64,000 nucleotides of DNA from Psychroserpens luteus (GTDB lineage Bacteria > Bacteroidota > Bacteroidia > Flavobacteriales > Flavobacteriaceae): NCBI RefSeq assembly GCF_015319355.1, contig NZ_JADILU010000007.1, forward strand, positions 62,001 to 126,000. Reading direction: 5' to 3'. The notes beneath the pieces are model-generated. The model searched no databases. It worked only from the letters and a program-made list of their open reading frames with translations, and was not told the origin of the DNA. Positions 33,750-43,450 of this stretch are shown here, piece after piece. A program made the position numbers and the translations under genes. Within the stretch, counting starts at the first letter, position 1, and every line of letters begins with the position of its first letter.

Positions 33750-33839
33750 TACAAATATTAAAAACTCCTATTGATAGCATGTCAACTATAAAGCTTTCGG
33801 AGAAGAATTGTTTATTTTTGAAATCACACTATTCATTCA

Positions 33840-34775
33840 ATGCAAAAATCAAAATGTTTTCCTAATCTTTTCATTCCAGGTGCTGCAAAATCAGGAACTA
33901 GCACTTTACACGTGTTACTAAATTTTCATGAAGATATTTGTATGTCATCAATAAAGGAACCTTTTTATATGGTTAAGGATGACTTTGACACCTCAATTGA
34001 TTTTTATTGCAAAAAGTACAATGAGATTTTTAGCGAAAACCCTAATGCTAAATATAAAGGAGATGCAAGTACCAGTTACATGCTTTTTCCAAAATTTATT
34101 GAAAGAGTCAAAACTCATTTAGATCAAAATGTAAAATTCATTTTTATATTAAGAAACCCTGTCGATAGGTTATATTCTCATTATTGGTATCTTAAAGGTT
34201 TAGGAATGGAGTCTCTTGAATTAAAAGATGCTGTTTTAAATGATATTGACATTGAACCAGATAATTCTAAACGACAACCTATGGGTAGGTTTAAAAATTA
34301 TTTTCAATATGGTCTTTACGGTAAATGGTTATCTAGATTTTATGATAATTTTGATAGTAACAACATTAAAGTTGTATTTTTTGAAGATTTAAAAAGTAAT
34401 CAACTTGACGTGGTTAATGAATGTTTAGAATTTTTAAATTTATCTAAGTTTGATACGATTAATAAAACTGAGGCTAATAAAACTATTATACTTAAAAACC
34501 CAAAACGTTATAACACAATCACAAAATTGATGAATAATAGTATTAGAATACTCAAGCCAATACATTTTTTTATACCTAGACATTTAAAATCATCAATCAA
34601 AAATAAAATTAAGAATTTTGCGATTAATAAGAGTAAAACAAATACTGATTACCCAAAATTAACTAATGAAGAAAGACAATGGATTACAGAATTATATAAA
34701 GAAGACTTTATGTTACTAAAGTCTATTTTAAACAAGGATTTTAGTGTATGGAACGATTTTAAGAAATATATATGA
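33840..34775 (+). CDS. PAPS-dependent sulfotransferase
   Basis: A 311-residue sulfotransferase. The 5'-phosphosulfate loop is PGAAKSGTSTLH (13-24), the KEPFY pocket follows, and FILRNPVDRLYSHYWYL is the 3'-phosphate-binding motif. KVVFFEDLKS is the last conserved strand. It transfers sulfate from PAPS to a sugar hydroxyl, so the polysaccharide is probably sulfated. Its stop overlaps the flippase start (ATGA), indicating one transcription unit for modification and export. Confidence 0.85.
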   Translation: MQKSKCFPNLFIPGAAKSGTSTLHVLLNFHEDICMSSIKEPFYMVKDDFDTSIDFYCKKYNEIFSENPNAKYKGDASTSYMLFPKFIERVKTHLDQNVKFIFILRNPVDRLYSHYWYLKGLGMESLELKDAVLNDIDIEPDNSKRQPMGRFKNYFQYGLYGKWLSRFYDNFDSNNIKVVFFEDLKSNQLDVVNECLEFLNLSKFDTINKTEANKTIILKNPKRYNTITKLMNNSIRILKPIHFFIPRHLKSSIKNKIKNFAINKSKTNTDYPKLTNEERQWITELYKEDFMLLKSILNKDFSVWNDFKKYI

Positions 34776-36022
34776 GTTTAATTAAAACATCCTTTTACTC
34801 TTTTATTAGTACCTCTGTATCTCTTATAACTAAACTTATAACTAATAAAATTACAGCGATTTATCTTGGAACTAGCGGTATGTTTTTTTTAGGTCAATTA
34901 AAAGACTTTATCAGTTTAGGTAAAGTTGCTTCTACAATTGGCACAGAAAATGGTGTTATTAAATATGTTGCAGATTACAATAATACAGAAAAACTGACCC
35001 CATTTATTAACTCCGCTCTAAAAATCCATTTATTATTTTCAATCATAGTTTGCCTTGTAACTCTTATTTTCAATAAACCTCTCGCGCACTATTTATTTGA
35101 GGATTCAAAATTTTCTAGTGCTTTAATACTTTTATCCTTTTCATTTATCACTTCTGCGGTTTATAGCCTAATTATGTCCACTTTTAATGGTCTAAAAAGA
35201 ATAAAAACCTATGTGCTTATAAATATTATTGCTACAATAGTATCATCAATCATAATGATAATATTAGTTATTAAATTTAATTTATTAGGAGCAATCCATG
35301 CAATTGCAATTAGTCAAATTCTTGTGTTTTTTATTTCAATTATATTTTTAAGACACATAAGAAAACCTTTAATAAGAGAATTAAAATTCAAAATAAATTC
35401 AAAATATTTTAAGAATCTAACAAAATTTTCTTTAATGGCTGTTACTGCTCCTGTATTTATGTTGGGTGCAACCTTTTTTGTTAGAGCGTTAATAAATAAA
35501 AATTTAGGAGATCAGTTTGCTGGTTCATGGGAAGGTATGTGGAGAATTTCAGCAATCTATATTATGTTTCTTACAACAACATTTAAATTTTATTTGATTC
35601 CAACTTTTACCAATTTAAATGGAGACAAATTAAAAAAAGAAGTCTTTAAAGTTTGGTCATTAAGTCTTCCAATTATAATAATCATAACAATTTTAGTTTA
35701 TTTAATTAAAGATTATCTTATAGTGTTATTGTTCAGCAAAGAGTTCTTATTAATAAACTCAATCATTCTATTTCACTTACTTGGTGATGCTATTAAAATT
35801 AATTCTTGGGTACTTGGTAATATATTAATATCTAAAGCTAACACAAAAGTATTTATAGGTTTCCAAATAGGTTGGGCAGTAGTCTTTTGTAGTTTAACTA
35901 TAATCTTTATTGAATATTATGGTTTTGTTGGAGTTTCAATAGCCTATTTTGTCACTTATGTTCTACACTTTATAGCTATGAATATTTACTTTAGAAAACT
36001 ACTTTGGCTTAAAACAAGTTAA
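34772..36022 (+). CDS. Wzx-type polysaccharide flippase (1)
   Basis: A 416-residue membrane protein with about twelve helices of the polysaccharide (PST) / MATE-like superfamily, starting YSFISTSVSLITKLITNKITAIYLGTSGMFFLGQLKDF. It probably moves undecaprenyl-linked repeat units across the inner membrane. Its sequence is similar in style to the flippase encoded on the other strand at 36019, with which it overlaps at the stop codons. The two may serve different glycans. Confidence 0.85.
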   Translation: MSLIKTSFYSFISTSVSLITKLITNKITAIYLGTSGMFFLGQLKDFISLGKVASTIGTENGVIKYVADYNNTEKLTPFINSALKIHLLFSIIVCLVTLIFNKPLAHYLFEDSKFSSALILLSFSFITSAVYSLIMSTFNGLKRIKTYVLINIIATIVSSIIMIILVIKFNLLGAIHAIAISQILVFFISIIFLRHIRKPLIRELKFKINSKYFKNLTKFSLMAVTAPVFMLGATFFVRALINKNLGDQFAGSWEGMWRISAIYIMFLTTTFKFYLIPTFTNLNGDKLKKEVFKVWSLSLPIIIIITILVYLIKDYLIVLLFSKEFLLINSIILFHLLGDAIKINSWVLGNILISKANTKVFIGFQIGWAVVFCSLTIIFIEYYGFVGVSIAYFVTYVLHFIAMNIYFRKLLWLKTS

Positions 36023-37326
36023 GACTCCTCTACATCTTCTGGGATGATCCCAAACAGCGATGTGCCAAAAATAAGTAACACAATACCATAATACATTACA
36101 TAACTTAAAAAATGCCCTATTACAGCTCCTTCAACACCAAACTCATCAATAAGGTAAACACTAGAAAAATAGAGCATTACAACTAAAAACACTTCTATAA
36201 TTATAAAATGGCTAAACATTTTTTTAGCTAAAAATTGGTAAGAAATAACGAGAGACAAAACCTTTACAAAGTCGCCTAGAAGTTGCCAAAAGAACAAGTT
36301 TTCTGTTGGTTTGAATGCTTCGGAAAAGATAAGTGGTACAATAAAAGACTTTAAAAAGTAGAGAACTATTAAGCCAATACCAAATATGGGCATAACAGAT
36401 TTATAAAACACTAAAATCTCTTTTTTGAATTCTTTTTTGCTTTCAATCTTACTGAATTTAGGCAAAACATACAAAGTAATAATAGATGTAATAAACATCA
36501 AATAGTAATTAGAAATCCTATTCATAGCTTCCCAATAACCAGCTTCTTGGATTCCAATTTCAGAAATAATATAATTACGAATACAAATTGAGATCAAAGG
36601 TAAAGCTATTGCAGTTACCAATGCCATTGCAGCATAAGGACCAAATGATTTTAAAATATCAAAACTTATATGATCTATTTTAATTGAAGTCACCAAGTTT
36701 CTTCTATTTACAATCCCTACTAAAGTGATTAAAAATATTAAAGAAGGTGCTACAACTGCAGCAATTAGAGCTCCATCAATATGGTTTTTATAAATTAATA
36801 ACAAGGTGACTAGTAAACCTAAAATTTGACCTATTATATTAACAATAAGTAACATTTTATAATTAGAAAAGCCATTCATTATAGAAAAACTCATCATGTT
36901 TAATGAGTAAAATGGCAATGCTAAAGCCATAATTTTGATCACATAAGCGTAATCATAATAAGATGTAAATAATAAATCATTTATATATTGAGCATTATAA
37001 TAACATAAAAAAGCGACTATAATTGTTGAGAAAAAACCCAAATAGTAAGCAGTAGATAGTGTTTTACTTAAATTGACACTATCGTGTTTAAATTTAGCAA
37101 TAGTATTTACAACACCATTGTAAAACCCAAGAATTGAAATAGATTGTATTGCACTCAAAAAATTTCTAAGATTACCAATCAATGCCATCCCTTCAACACC
37201 TATAAAAACAGCAATTGCCTTAGATGTTAAAATACCTGCAATAATCTTAGTAATTATAGTTGCAGAGTTAAGATGCGCAACTTTATATAATACATTAGTA
37301 TTAATGTACTTAATTAGGTTTTTCAA
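36019..37326 (-). CDS. Wzx-type polysaccharide flippase (2)
   Basis: A 435-residue membrane protein with about twelve helices, opening with LNSATIITKIIAGILTSKAIAVFIGVEGMALIGNLRNF. The relationship to WzxE/O-antigen translocases is shown by the early GxxGxxLxGNLxxF pattern. It ends the operon of FemAB-like protein, FdtB and flippase, so it is the probable exporter of the 3-amino-3,6-dideoxyhexose-containing lipid-linked unit. Confidence 0.85.
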   Translation of the reverse strand: MKNLIKYINTNVLYKVAHLNSATIITKIIAGILTSKAIAVFIGVEGMALIGNLRNFLSAIQSISILGFYNGVVNTIAKFKHDSVNLSKTLSTAYYLGFFSTIIVAFLCYYNAQYINDLLFTSYYDYAYVIKIMALALPFYSLNMMSFSIMNGFSNYKMLLIVNIIGQILGLLVTLLLIYKNHIDGALIAAVVAPSLIFLITLVGIVNRRNLVTSIKIDHISFDILKSFGPYAAMALVTAIALPLISICIRNYIISEIGIQEAGYWEAMNRISNYYLMFITSIITLYVLPKFSKIESKKEFKKEILVFYKSVMPIFGIGLIVLYFLKSFIVPLIFSEAFKPTENLFFWQLLGDFVKVLSLVISYQFLAKKMFSHFIIIEVFLVVMLYFSSVYLIDEFGVEGAVIGHFLSYVMYYGIVLLIFGTSLFGIIPEDVEES

Positions 37327-38430
37327 TTAATAAAGGTTTAGGGCATTAATAATTGTTTCAATCTCTACAGTAGTCATTACAGGACTCAATGGAATACTTA
37401 CCACTGTGTCATGAATAGCTTCTGTAATAGGTAAATATAAAGATTTATATGGTAACAATGCTTTTTGGAGATGTGGAGCAATAGGATAATGAATTAAGTA
37501 ACCAATTTCATTTTGCTCTAAATAGCTTGTAAAATGAGATCTGCCTTCTACTCTAATCACAAACACATGAAACACATGATTATGAGAACCATCATAAAAA
37601 GGAAGTGTTATTTTTGGATTATTGATCCTTTTTAAATACTGTTTTGCAATCTCTCGTCGCTTCTCGTTATCTTGATCTAAATCTCTAAGTTTTATATTTA
37701 AAAATGAAGCTTGTAACTCATCTAAGCGACTGTTAATGCCAATTTTTTCGTTGACGTATTTTTTAGAACTTCCATAGTTATGCAATAATTTAATACATGC
37801 TGCTAACTCCTTGTCATTGGTAGTTACTGCTCCTGCATCACCTAGAGCTCCAAGATTTTTAGTGGGATAAAAACTAAATCCTGATGCATCAGATAGGTTT
37901 CCTGCTTTTTTTTCTTCGGAAATAGAAACTGCTCCATGAGCTTGGGCTGCATCTTCAATAACTAAGAGATTATTAGTTTTTGCTATGGCATTTATTTCAG
38001 ACATGTTAGCTAATTGTCCGTATAAATGAACGACCAATATGGCTTTAACAGATGGTTTTATGTGTTTTTGAATTTCCGAAGGTGAAATATTAAAGGTCTC
38101 ATTATCTGGCTCAATAAAAACGGGTTTAAGACCAGAATTCAGGATAGATAACATCGTCGCAATGTAGGTATTTGCAGGCACCATCACTTCATCACCAACG
38201 TTTAATTTACCAAGTTCTATATAGCCTTTAAAAATAAGGGTTAAGGCATCGAGACCATTAGCAACTCCTATACAATGCTTTGTACCACAATAAGTAGCGA
38301 AACTTTGTTCAAATTGATTGACTTCAGATCCTTTTATATAATATCCTGATTTTAAAAACGCTTTAAATCGAGAAGAAAATTCATCTTCGTACTTTGAATT
38401 GATTTTATTTAAGTCTAAAAATTTAATCAT
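37327..38430 (-). CDS. fdtB: FdtB/QdtB-type sugar aminotransferase (DegT/DnrJ/EryC1)
   Basis: A 367-residue fold-type I PLP enzyme. The PLP lysine is Lys191 in [15 protein letters not shown], and Asp160 in [10 protein letters not shown] binds the pyridine nitrogen; the PANTYIAT and NSRLDELQA motifs are typical. It transaminates the 3-keto sugar nucleotide produced by the FdtA family protein to give dTDP-Fuc3N or dTDP-Qui3N. It abuts the flippase gene and overlaps the FemAB-like gene by four bases, so the three are coupled. Confidence 0.85.
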   Translation of the reverse strand: MIKFLDLNKINSKYEDEFSSRFKAFLKSGYYIKGSEVNQFEQSFATYCGTKHCIGVANGLDALTLIFKGYIELGKLNVGDEVMVPANTYIATMLSILNSGLKPVFIEPDNETFNISPSEIQKHIKPSVKAILVVHLYGQLANMSEINAIAKTNNLLVIEDAAQAHGAVSISEEKKAGNLSDASGFSFYPTKNLGALGDAGAVTTNDKELAACIKLLHNYGSSKKYVNEKIGINSRLDELQASFLNIKLRDLDQDNEKRREIAKQYLKRINNPKITLPFYDGSHNHVFHVFVIRVEGRSHFTSYLEQNEIGYLIHYPIAPHLQKALLPYKSLYLPITEAIHDTVVSIPLSPVMTTVEIETIINALNLY

Positions 38431-39404
38431 ATCATTACATCTTCTAATAAACTAAAATTTTTAGTATCTATAGTATAAAAATCATGAGTTATTGGGTTTG
38501 CTCCAAAACTCTCTTTCCAATTAATCAAACCACGATTAACTTGTTGTCCTTGATTTTCATTAGAAATGCCAAAACTAAAATAGCGCTTATCAATAAATAC
38601 TTCGTTTATTAAAAAATCAAAAATAGCGTCAAGTCCGCCAAGTTCATTTTTAGATGTTATTGTAGAAATATATTGTGCATGAGCAACTTGAGAAGACTCA
38701 AAAATAGTTACTCCTGCAATAATCTCATCATTTTGATAGGCGTTAAACTGTCTAATATTTTTAGGGAATTGTAATTTTAATTCTTCGATTTCTGTTAGAG
38801 AATGTGTAGGCAAGGTGTTATATCTATGCTTTAGATTTGGAATTAGAATTTGATTAAAAAAATCATCAAAATTCACAACTTCTTTTACATATACTTTATT
38901 AAGTTTACTTCTTTTTAAATTCCGTTTTCTATTTGATGAAGATTCCAATTTGCAGGTATAATCAATAACCATTGACACATCTCTTCTAATTAAATTGGCA
39001 TTGGTTTTGAAAAGTAAATACTCTATTTCATCGCTTGGTAATTGATGGTATATTTTAGGTAACAACTTAATTTCAAAAGTAGGAATAGAATTATCATTCA
39101 AATATTTTAAGACAGAATAATATATCTTAACAACAGTTTCAAACTTTGCTTTTTGTGATAATACTAAACCTCCATAACTTAACCCTTGATGAGAAATAAG
39201 AGTATCTTTAACTCTATTAGAAGGTATTAATGCTACTAACTTAGTATCACTATAAACCATCAATGAGTAATCATCAAAACGGTCTTGATGATACTCCATA
39301 AAATCGCGATGAAATAAAAATGTAGCATTTTTAGAATTGGAGACAAAATCATCCCAATCTGCACGTTTACCTTGATTGTATTTTATAACTTTAAACTCAT
39401 CCAA
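38427..39404 (-). CDS. FemAB/GNAT-like acyltransferase
   Basis: A 325-residue protein of the FemAB-like GNAT group. The N-terminal half shows [30 protein letters not shown] and the C-terminal half contains [16 protein letters not shown], a typical acceptor-side strand, with [26 protein letters not shown]. It may acylate the amino sugar made by FdtB, which in other bacteria is done by a hexapeptide enzyme (FdtC). The start codon is TTG at 39404, because no ATG lies in frame before residue 36. Confidence 0.7.
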   Translation of the reverse strand: MDEFKVIKYNQGKRADWDDFVSNSKNATFLFHRDFMEYHQDRFDDYSLMVYSDTKLVALIPSNRVKDTLISHQGLSYGGLVLSQKAKFETVVKIYYSVLKYLNDNSIPTFEIKLLPKIYHQLPSDEIEYLLFKTNANLIRRDVSMVIDYTCKLESSSNRKRNLKRSKLNKVYVKEVVNFDDFFNQILIPNLKHRYNTLPTHSLTEIEELKLQFPKNIRQFNAYQNDEIIAGVTIFESSQVAHAQYISTITSKNELGGLDAIFDFLINEVFIDKRYFSFGISNENQGQQVNRGLINWKESFGANPITHDFYTIDTKNFSLLEDVMI

Positions 39405-39486
39405 CTTTGATCGTGTAATTTAAACTTTGAATAGGCACAAAATACAATATTTTTAAATCTTGGAATCCCTTTTGATTCAATTCTTT

Positions 39487-39494
39487 TATATTTG
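39487..39494 (+). promoter_or_regulatory. -7 box of the GT-C-like membrane gene
   Basis: TATATTTG, a perfect TAnnTTTG, 20 bases before the TTG start at 39515; it supports this non-ATG start. Confidence 0.55.
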
Positions 39495-39514
39495 AAAAAC
39501 TATAAACCGAGCTC

Positions 39515-40825
39515 TTGAAATTAAAAACCCTTTTTAAAGAAAATACTATTTTAAGAGTTGTTTATCTGTTAGTATTCTTATTTGTTATTACTAACGAAGC
39601 CATTTATTCTCCAGATACCAGAAGTTATTTAAATGCTTTACCATATCGTCATCCTGGCTATGTCATATTCTTAAAATCTTTTAAATTTCTTTTTTCTAGT
39701 TTTTTTGACATGAGCGTCCTTGTTTTTCAAGGTGTTTTTGGTCTTATCGCTGTTAATTTTTTCTTTAAAAAAGCAGCACAAATTTTCAATTTAAGCACTA
39801 TTAGTAAAGTAATATTAATGGTGATATTGATCTTCCCGTTTTTCAATCCGCTTTATGTTGCAAATAACATTTGCCCAGAAGGTCTAAGTTACCCTTTGTA
39901 TCTCTTTTTTATAGTGTCTTGCTTAGACTTTATAAAAAATGATAGCTATAAAAAATTAGCAATTGCTCTTTTTTTCTATATTCTACTGGCACTAACAAGA
40001 GGTCAATTTATTTTCACTCCTCTTATATTTGCTTTCGCCTATTTTTTAGAGAAGAAACCACAAATATTAAAAGCTTCTAAGATTTTCAAATTATCATTGC
40101 TAATATGTATGCCTGTTGTTCTTGTTTTAACAGAGTCAACATATCATAAATTAAAAGATGGTATTTTCATGACCACACCATTTGGTTTTGTTAACGCGTC
40201 AACTTCTGCATTTTATGTTTCAAGTAAAAATGATTCACAACACATTAAGTATGCAGATGATAAAATTATTTTTGAAAACTGTTATCAAAAACTACAAAAC
40301 GAAGAATTATTAATGTCTTCTCAAGACGATCTAGATTCATATACCCAGTACTACAACTTTTTTCATAAAAATGTTCCTCCAATATGTAATAGAACAGTAC
40401 ATAATTTAGGTAAAAAATATTACTTTGATAAAGAGTTAATGAAGACAAACTCTATTAAAACTGCAGATGCTCAAGCATTTTATAATATTGAAAAAACTTG
40501 TAAAAGCTTAACATTAACCCTTATTAGCAACAATTTCAAGAAATGGATCCAGTTATATTTTGCAAATATATCTCACGGATTCTATTCATCTGTTTTACTA
40601 ATTTTCATTGTTTTTATTTTACTCTATAGCTTCGTTAAAGTACTATTTAAAAACAAAACATACATTCTCTTATTCATCTGTGCTGCATTGACCTTATCTA
40701 ATGCTATGTTAGTTGCTTTTGCGAGTCATTCAATAATGAGATACCTTTTCTATAATTATGTGTTTATATTTTTCATCTTTGTCATCATCCTTACAAAACT
40801 AACCAAGAATGGAATCAAAAATTGA
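39515..40825 (+). CDS. GT-C-like polytopic membrane protein
   Basis: A 436-residue membrane protein with about ten helices. The first loop YSPDTRSYLNALPYRHPGYVIFL, with an acidic residue after helix 1 and a HPGY motif, resembles GT-C glycosyltransferases that use lipid-linked sugars. A longer loop around residues 220-320 is extracytoplasmic. It begins with TTG at 39515, since the frame is closed by TAA 12 bases upstream and the first internal ATG is at residue 65. It overlaps the following glycosyltransferase gene by 17 bases. Confidence 0.65.
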   Translation: MKLKTLFKENTILRVVYLLVFLFVITNEAIYSPDTRSYLNALPYRHPGYVIFLKSFKFLFSSFFDMSVLVFQGVFGLIAVNFFFKKAAQIFNLSTISKVILMVILIFPFFNPLYVANNICPEGLSYPLYLFFIVSCLDFIKNDSYKKLAIALFFYILLALTRGQFIFTPLIFAFAYFLEKKPQILKASKIFKLSLLICMPVVLVLTESTYHKLKDGIFMTTPFGFVNASTSAFYVSSKNDSQHIKYADDKIIFENCYQKLQNEELLMSSQDDLDSYTQYYNFFHKNVPPICNRTVHNLGKKYYFDKELMKTNSIKTADAQAFYNIEKTCKSLTLTLISNNFKKWIQLYFANISHGFYSSVLLIFIVFILLYSFVKVLFKNKTYILLFICAALTLSNAMLVAFASHSIMRYLFYNYVFIFFIFVIILTKLTKNGIKN

Positions 40826-41960
40826 GCTTTCAATTGTAATGCCTTGCTTAAACGAAGAAGAAACTTTAGCTATCTGCATTTCTAAAGCTCAGGGGTTCTT
40901 GAGTTCAAACAACGTTTCTGGAGAAATTATCATTGCAGATAATGGTAGTACAGATAACTCCATAGCAATTGCAAAAGAGCTCAACGCAACTGTAGTGCAT
41001 GTAAAAGAAAAAGGTTACGGTAATGCGCTCAAAGGCGGAATTAAATCTGCTCAAGGTAAATATATCATCATGGCAGATGCAGATGATAGCTACGACTTTA
41101 AATCACTCATGCCTTTTTTAATAAAGCTTAGAGAAGGTTTTGACCTAGTCATGGGAAACAGATTTAAAGGTGGCATAAAAAAAGGAGCTATGCCTTTTTT
41201 ACATAGATATTTAGGAAATCCTGTATTATCATTTATTGGTCGTTTATTTTTTAAAATAAAAATTGGAGATTTTCATTGCGGACTTAGAGGTTTCTCAAAA
41301 GAAGCCTTCAACAAAATGAAATTAAAGACTACCGGAATGGAGTTTGCTTCAGAAATGATTGTCAAATCAAAACTTAATAACCTATCTATTACAGAAGTTC
41401 CAACAATTTTACACAAAGATGGCAGAACAAGACCTCCACATTTAAACACATGGCCAGATGGATGGAGACATCTTAGATTCTTAACACTCTATAGTCCAAA
41501 ATGGTTGTTTTTATATCCAAGTTTATTACTCATGATTATTGGTGCCATAACATCAATAGCACTTATCATAAAACCAATTTCTGTTGGGAATATTACACTA
41601 GATGTTCACACTTTATTATACACAGCTAGTATGATTTTAATTGGCTTTCAATTTTTTGTTTTTTACGCCTTAACTAAGGTTTTTGCTGTAGAAAACGAAC
41701 TGCTTCCAAAAAGCAATCGCTATCAAAGCTTATTTAAACATATCACTTTAGAAAAAGGACTTGTTTTTGGGTTTCTATTGGTTTTAATAGGTGTTATTTT
41801 AAGCGTAAAAGGATTCTCAGATTGGAATGTAACTAACTTCGGAAATTTGAACCCTTCAAATACTTTAAGAATTATAATACCAGCTGTATTTACAATGCTT
41901 TTAGGAATTCAAGTGATTTTATTTAGCTTATTTTTTAGTATTCTGGGATTAAAAAAATAG
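40809..41960 (+). CDS. polyprenyl-phosphate glycosyltransferase (GT2, GtrB-like)
   Basis: A 383-residue enzyme with an N-terminal GT-A domain (SIVMPCLNEEETLAICI, ADNGSTDNS, KGGIKSAQGKYIIMADADDSYDF with the DxD site) and C-terminal membrane helices (about 235-260, 275-295, 315-335, 355-380). GtrB and dolichyl-phosphate mannose synthase relatives make polyprenyl-phosphate sugars used by GT-C enzymes. The upstream overlapping GT-C-like gene is a natural partner. Confidence 0.87.
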   Translation: MESKIELSIVMPCLNEEETLAICISKAQGFLSSNNVSGEIIIADNGSTDNSIAIAKELNATVVHVKEKGYGNALKGGIKSAQGKYIIMADADDSYDFKSLMPFLIKLREGFDLVMGNRFKGGIKKGAMPFLHRYLGNPVLSFIGRLFFKIKIGDFHCGLRGFSKEAFNKMKLKTTGMEFASEMIVKSKLNNLSITEVPTILHKDGRTRPPHLNTWPDGWRHLRFLTLYSPKWLFLYPSLLLMIIGAITSIALIIKPISVGNITLDVHTLLYTASMILIGFQFFVFYALTKVFAVENELLPKSNRYQSLFKHITLEKGLVFGFLLVLIGVILSVKGFSDWNVTNFGNLNPSNTLRIIIPAVFTMLLGIQVILFSLFFSILGLKK

Positions 41961-41966
41961 TATTAA

Positions 41967-43448
41967 TTACTTTTCATAACTCTTAAAAACAACTTCACCA
42001 ATATCGTCAATAACTTCATAAACACCATTTGGCGCACCTTCTTCAATAATCAAGTAACTTTTATCTTCTTGAAGATTTTGCAAATAGCTATCATTATTAC
42101 TAAGATATGAGAACATTATTCGAAACAAATTAACTGATGACTTTAAACGATTATCATAATCAGGAATATCGTTATCTGGCCATTTAATAGCTAAAGCAGA
42201 TGTAAATACAGAATGAACTAAATCTCTATCTAAATTTTTAGTTCTAGATTCTAATTCATAATCATAACCCACAAAACCGCCATGATCTGCAATAATTACA
42301 ATTAAACTGTTTGGATCATTTTTATTTATAATGGTAACCATATCAATCAGCCAAGTATTCACTTCAACTAAGCGATTAAGATAAGCTTCACGCTCTTTAT
42401 CTCTACCTAGGCTTTGGCGTTTATTATTACTTATATGCCAAGGTTTAATTTTTTCTATAAAGTAAAAATTATTGGATGATTTATTATTAACAATATGGCT
42501 TTCAAATTCTTGTTTAATATTTTTATCCATGTCAAATCCATTAGAAAAATAGGACACTTCGTTAGCATTAATATTACAATAATCATAGCCTAAACCTATT
42601 CCTCCCAATATAAAATAAGGCTCTTGTAAAAATAAGTGGTTCTTATAGTTGTTGGCTTTTAATATATCTAAAACCGGATTTTCACCTATAATATCCTGTC
42701 TAAAATTATAGGTTTCATTTTCTTCATTAGATTGAGCTTTGTAGTAATGATGTTTCATTCCAAAAATAGAGCTATTAGAATATACAGTAGGCACATAATT
42801 ACTTCTAAAATCATTATAAAGCTTAAAATTCTCTCCAACCAAAAATGATTCAAATTTAGAGTTATCAAACTTATAATGTCCTTTTTTTAATTCCGAAAAA
42901 TTCGCATAACCATCTGGTTGAATTACATATATATTAGGTTTTTTCTTAAAAATTACAGTATTTATATCATCAGGTTGTCCCATCCAATCATGAGACTCAT
43001 TAGCTACGTGATAATATTTTGTTACAAGGACTATTAGAGACATAAATGCCAGAATCAATTGAAACACTATAACCTTCTTTAAATATTTGTATAACAATAG
43101 TGCAAGAATCACAGAGACAATTATTGCTAAAACAATGAGCTTCTTTTTTATACCAAGAGTAATCAAAATAATCAGTACAGAAAACATGCTAATATTAACA
43201 AAAGGGAGTACAAATTTTCTGTATTTATGTAATTGGACAACCTTTGTCGAGAGATAGTAAAATAGATAAGTAATCACAATGGGTAGAACCAAAAACAGAG
43301 TGCTAAAAAACAAGATATGCCTTGTTGAATTTAATATAAAAAAGTGAGTATTTACATAGTGCAAAAAAGGATAAATACCAGCAGCTAAACCTGTTAAAAT
43401 GATATAGTCTTTTTTATTATTTAAAAAATCAATTACAGCCTTCCTCAA
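41967..43448 (-). CDS. sulfatase-fold membrane protein
   Basis: A 493-residue protein with five to six N-terminal membrane helices and a soluble sulfatase/alkaline-phosphatase-like domain from about residue 170. YVIQPDGYANFSELKK holds the first metal Asp, and VVIIADHGGFVGY the second metal-site DHG motif. The nucleophilic Thr/Ser/Cys after the first Asp is not obvious. It could transfer phosphoethanolamine or phosphoglycerol to surface glycans, or be a non-catalytic relative. It is cotranscribed with the upstream methyltransferase gene. Confidence 0.72.
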   Translation of the reverse strand: MRKAVIDFLNNKKDYIILTGLAAGIYPFLHYVNTHFFILNSTRHILFFSTLFLVLPIVITYLFYYLSTKVVQLHKYRKFVLPFVNISMFSVLIILITLGIKKKLIVLAIIVSVILALLLYKYLKKVIVFQLILAFMSLIVLVTKYYHVANESHDWMGQPDDINTVIFKKKPNIYVIQPDGYANFSELKKGHYKFDNSKFESFLVGENFKLYNDFRSNYVPTVYSNSSIFGMKHHYYKAQSNEENETYNFRQDIIGENPVLDILKANNYKNHLFLQEPYFILGGIGLGYDYCNINANEVSYFSNGFDMDKNIKQEFESHIVNNKSSNNFYFIEKIKPWHISNNKRQSLGRDKEREAYLNRLVEVNTWLIDMVTIINKNDPNSLIVIIADHGGFVGYDYELESRTKNLDRDLVHSVFTSALAIKWPDNDIPDYDNRLKSSVNLFRIMFSYLSNNDSYLQNLQEDKSYLIIEEGAPNGVYEVIDDIGEVVFKSYEK

Positions 43449-43450
43449 AA

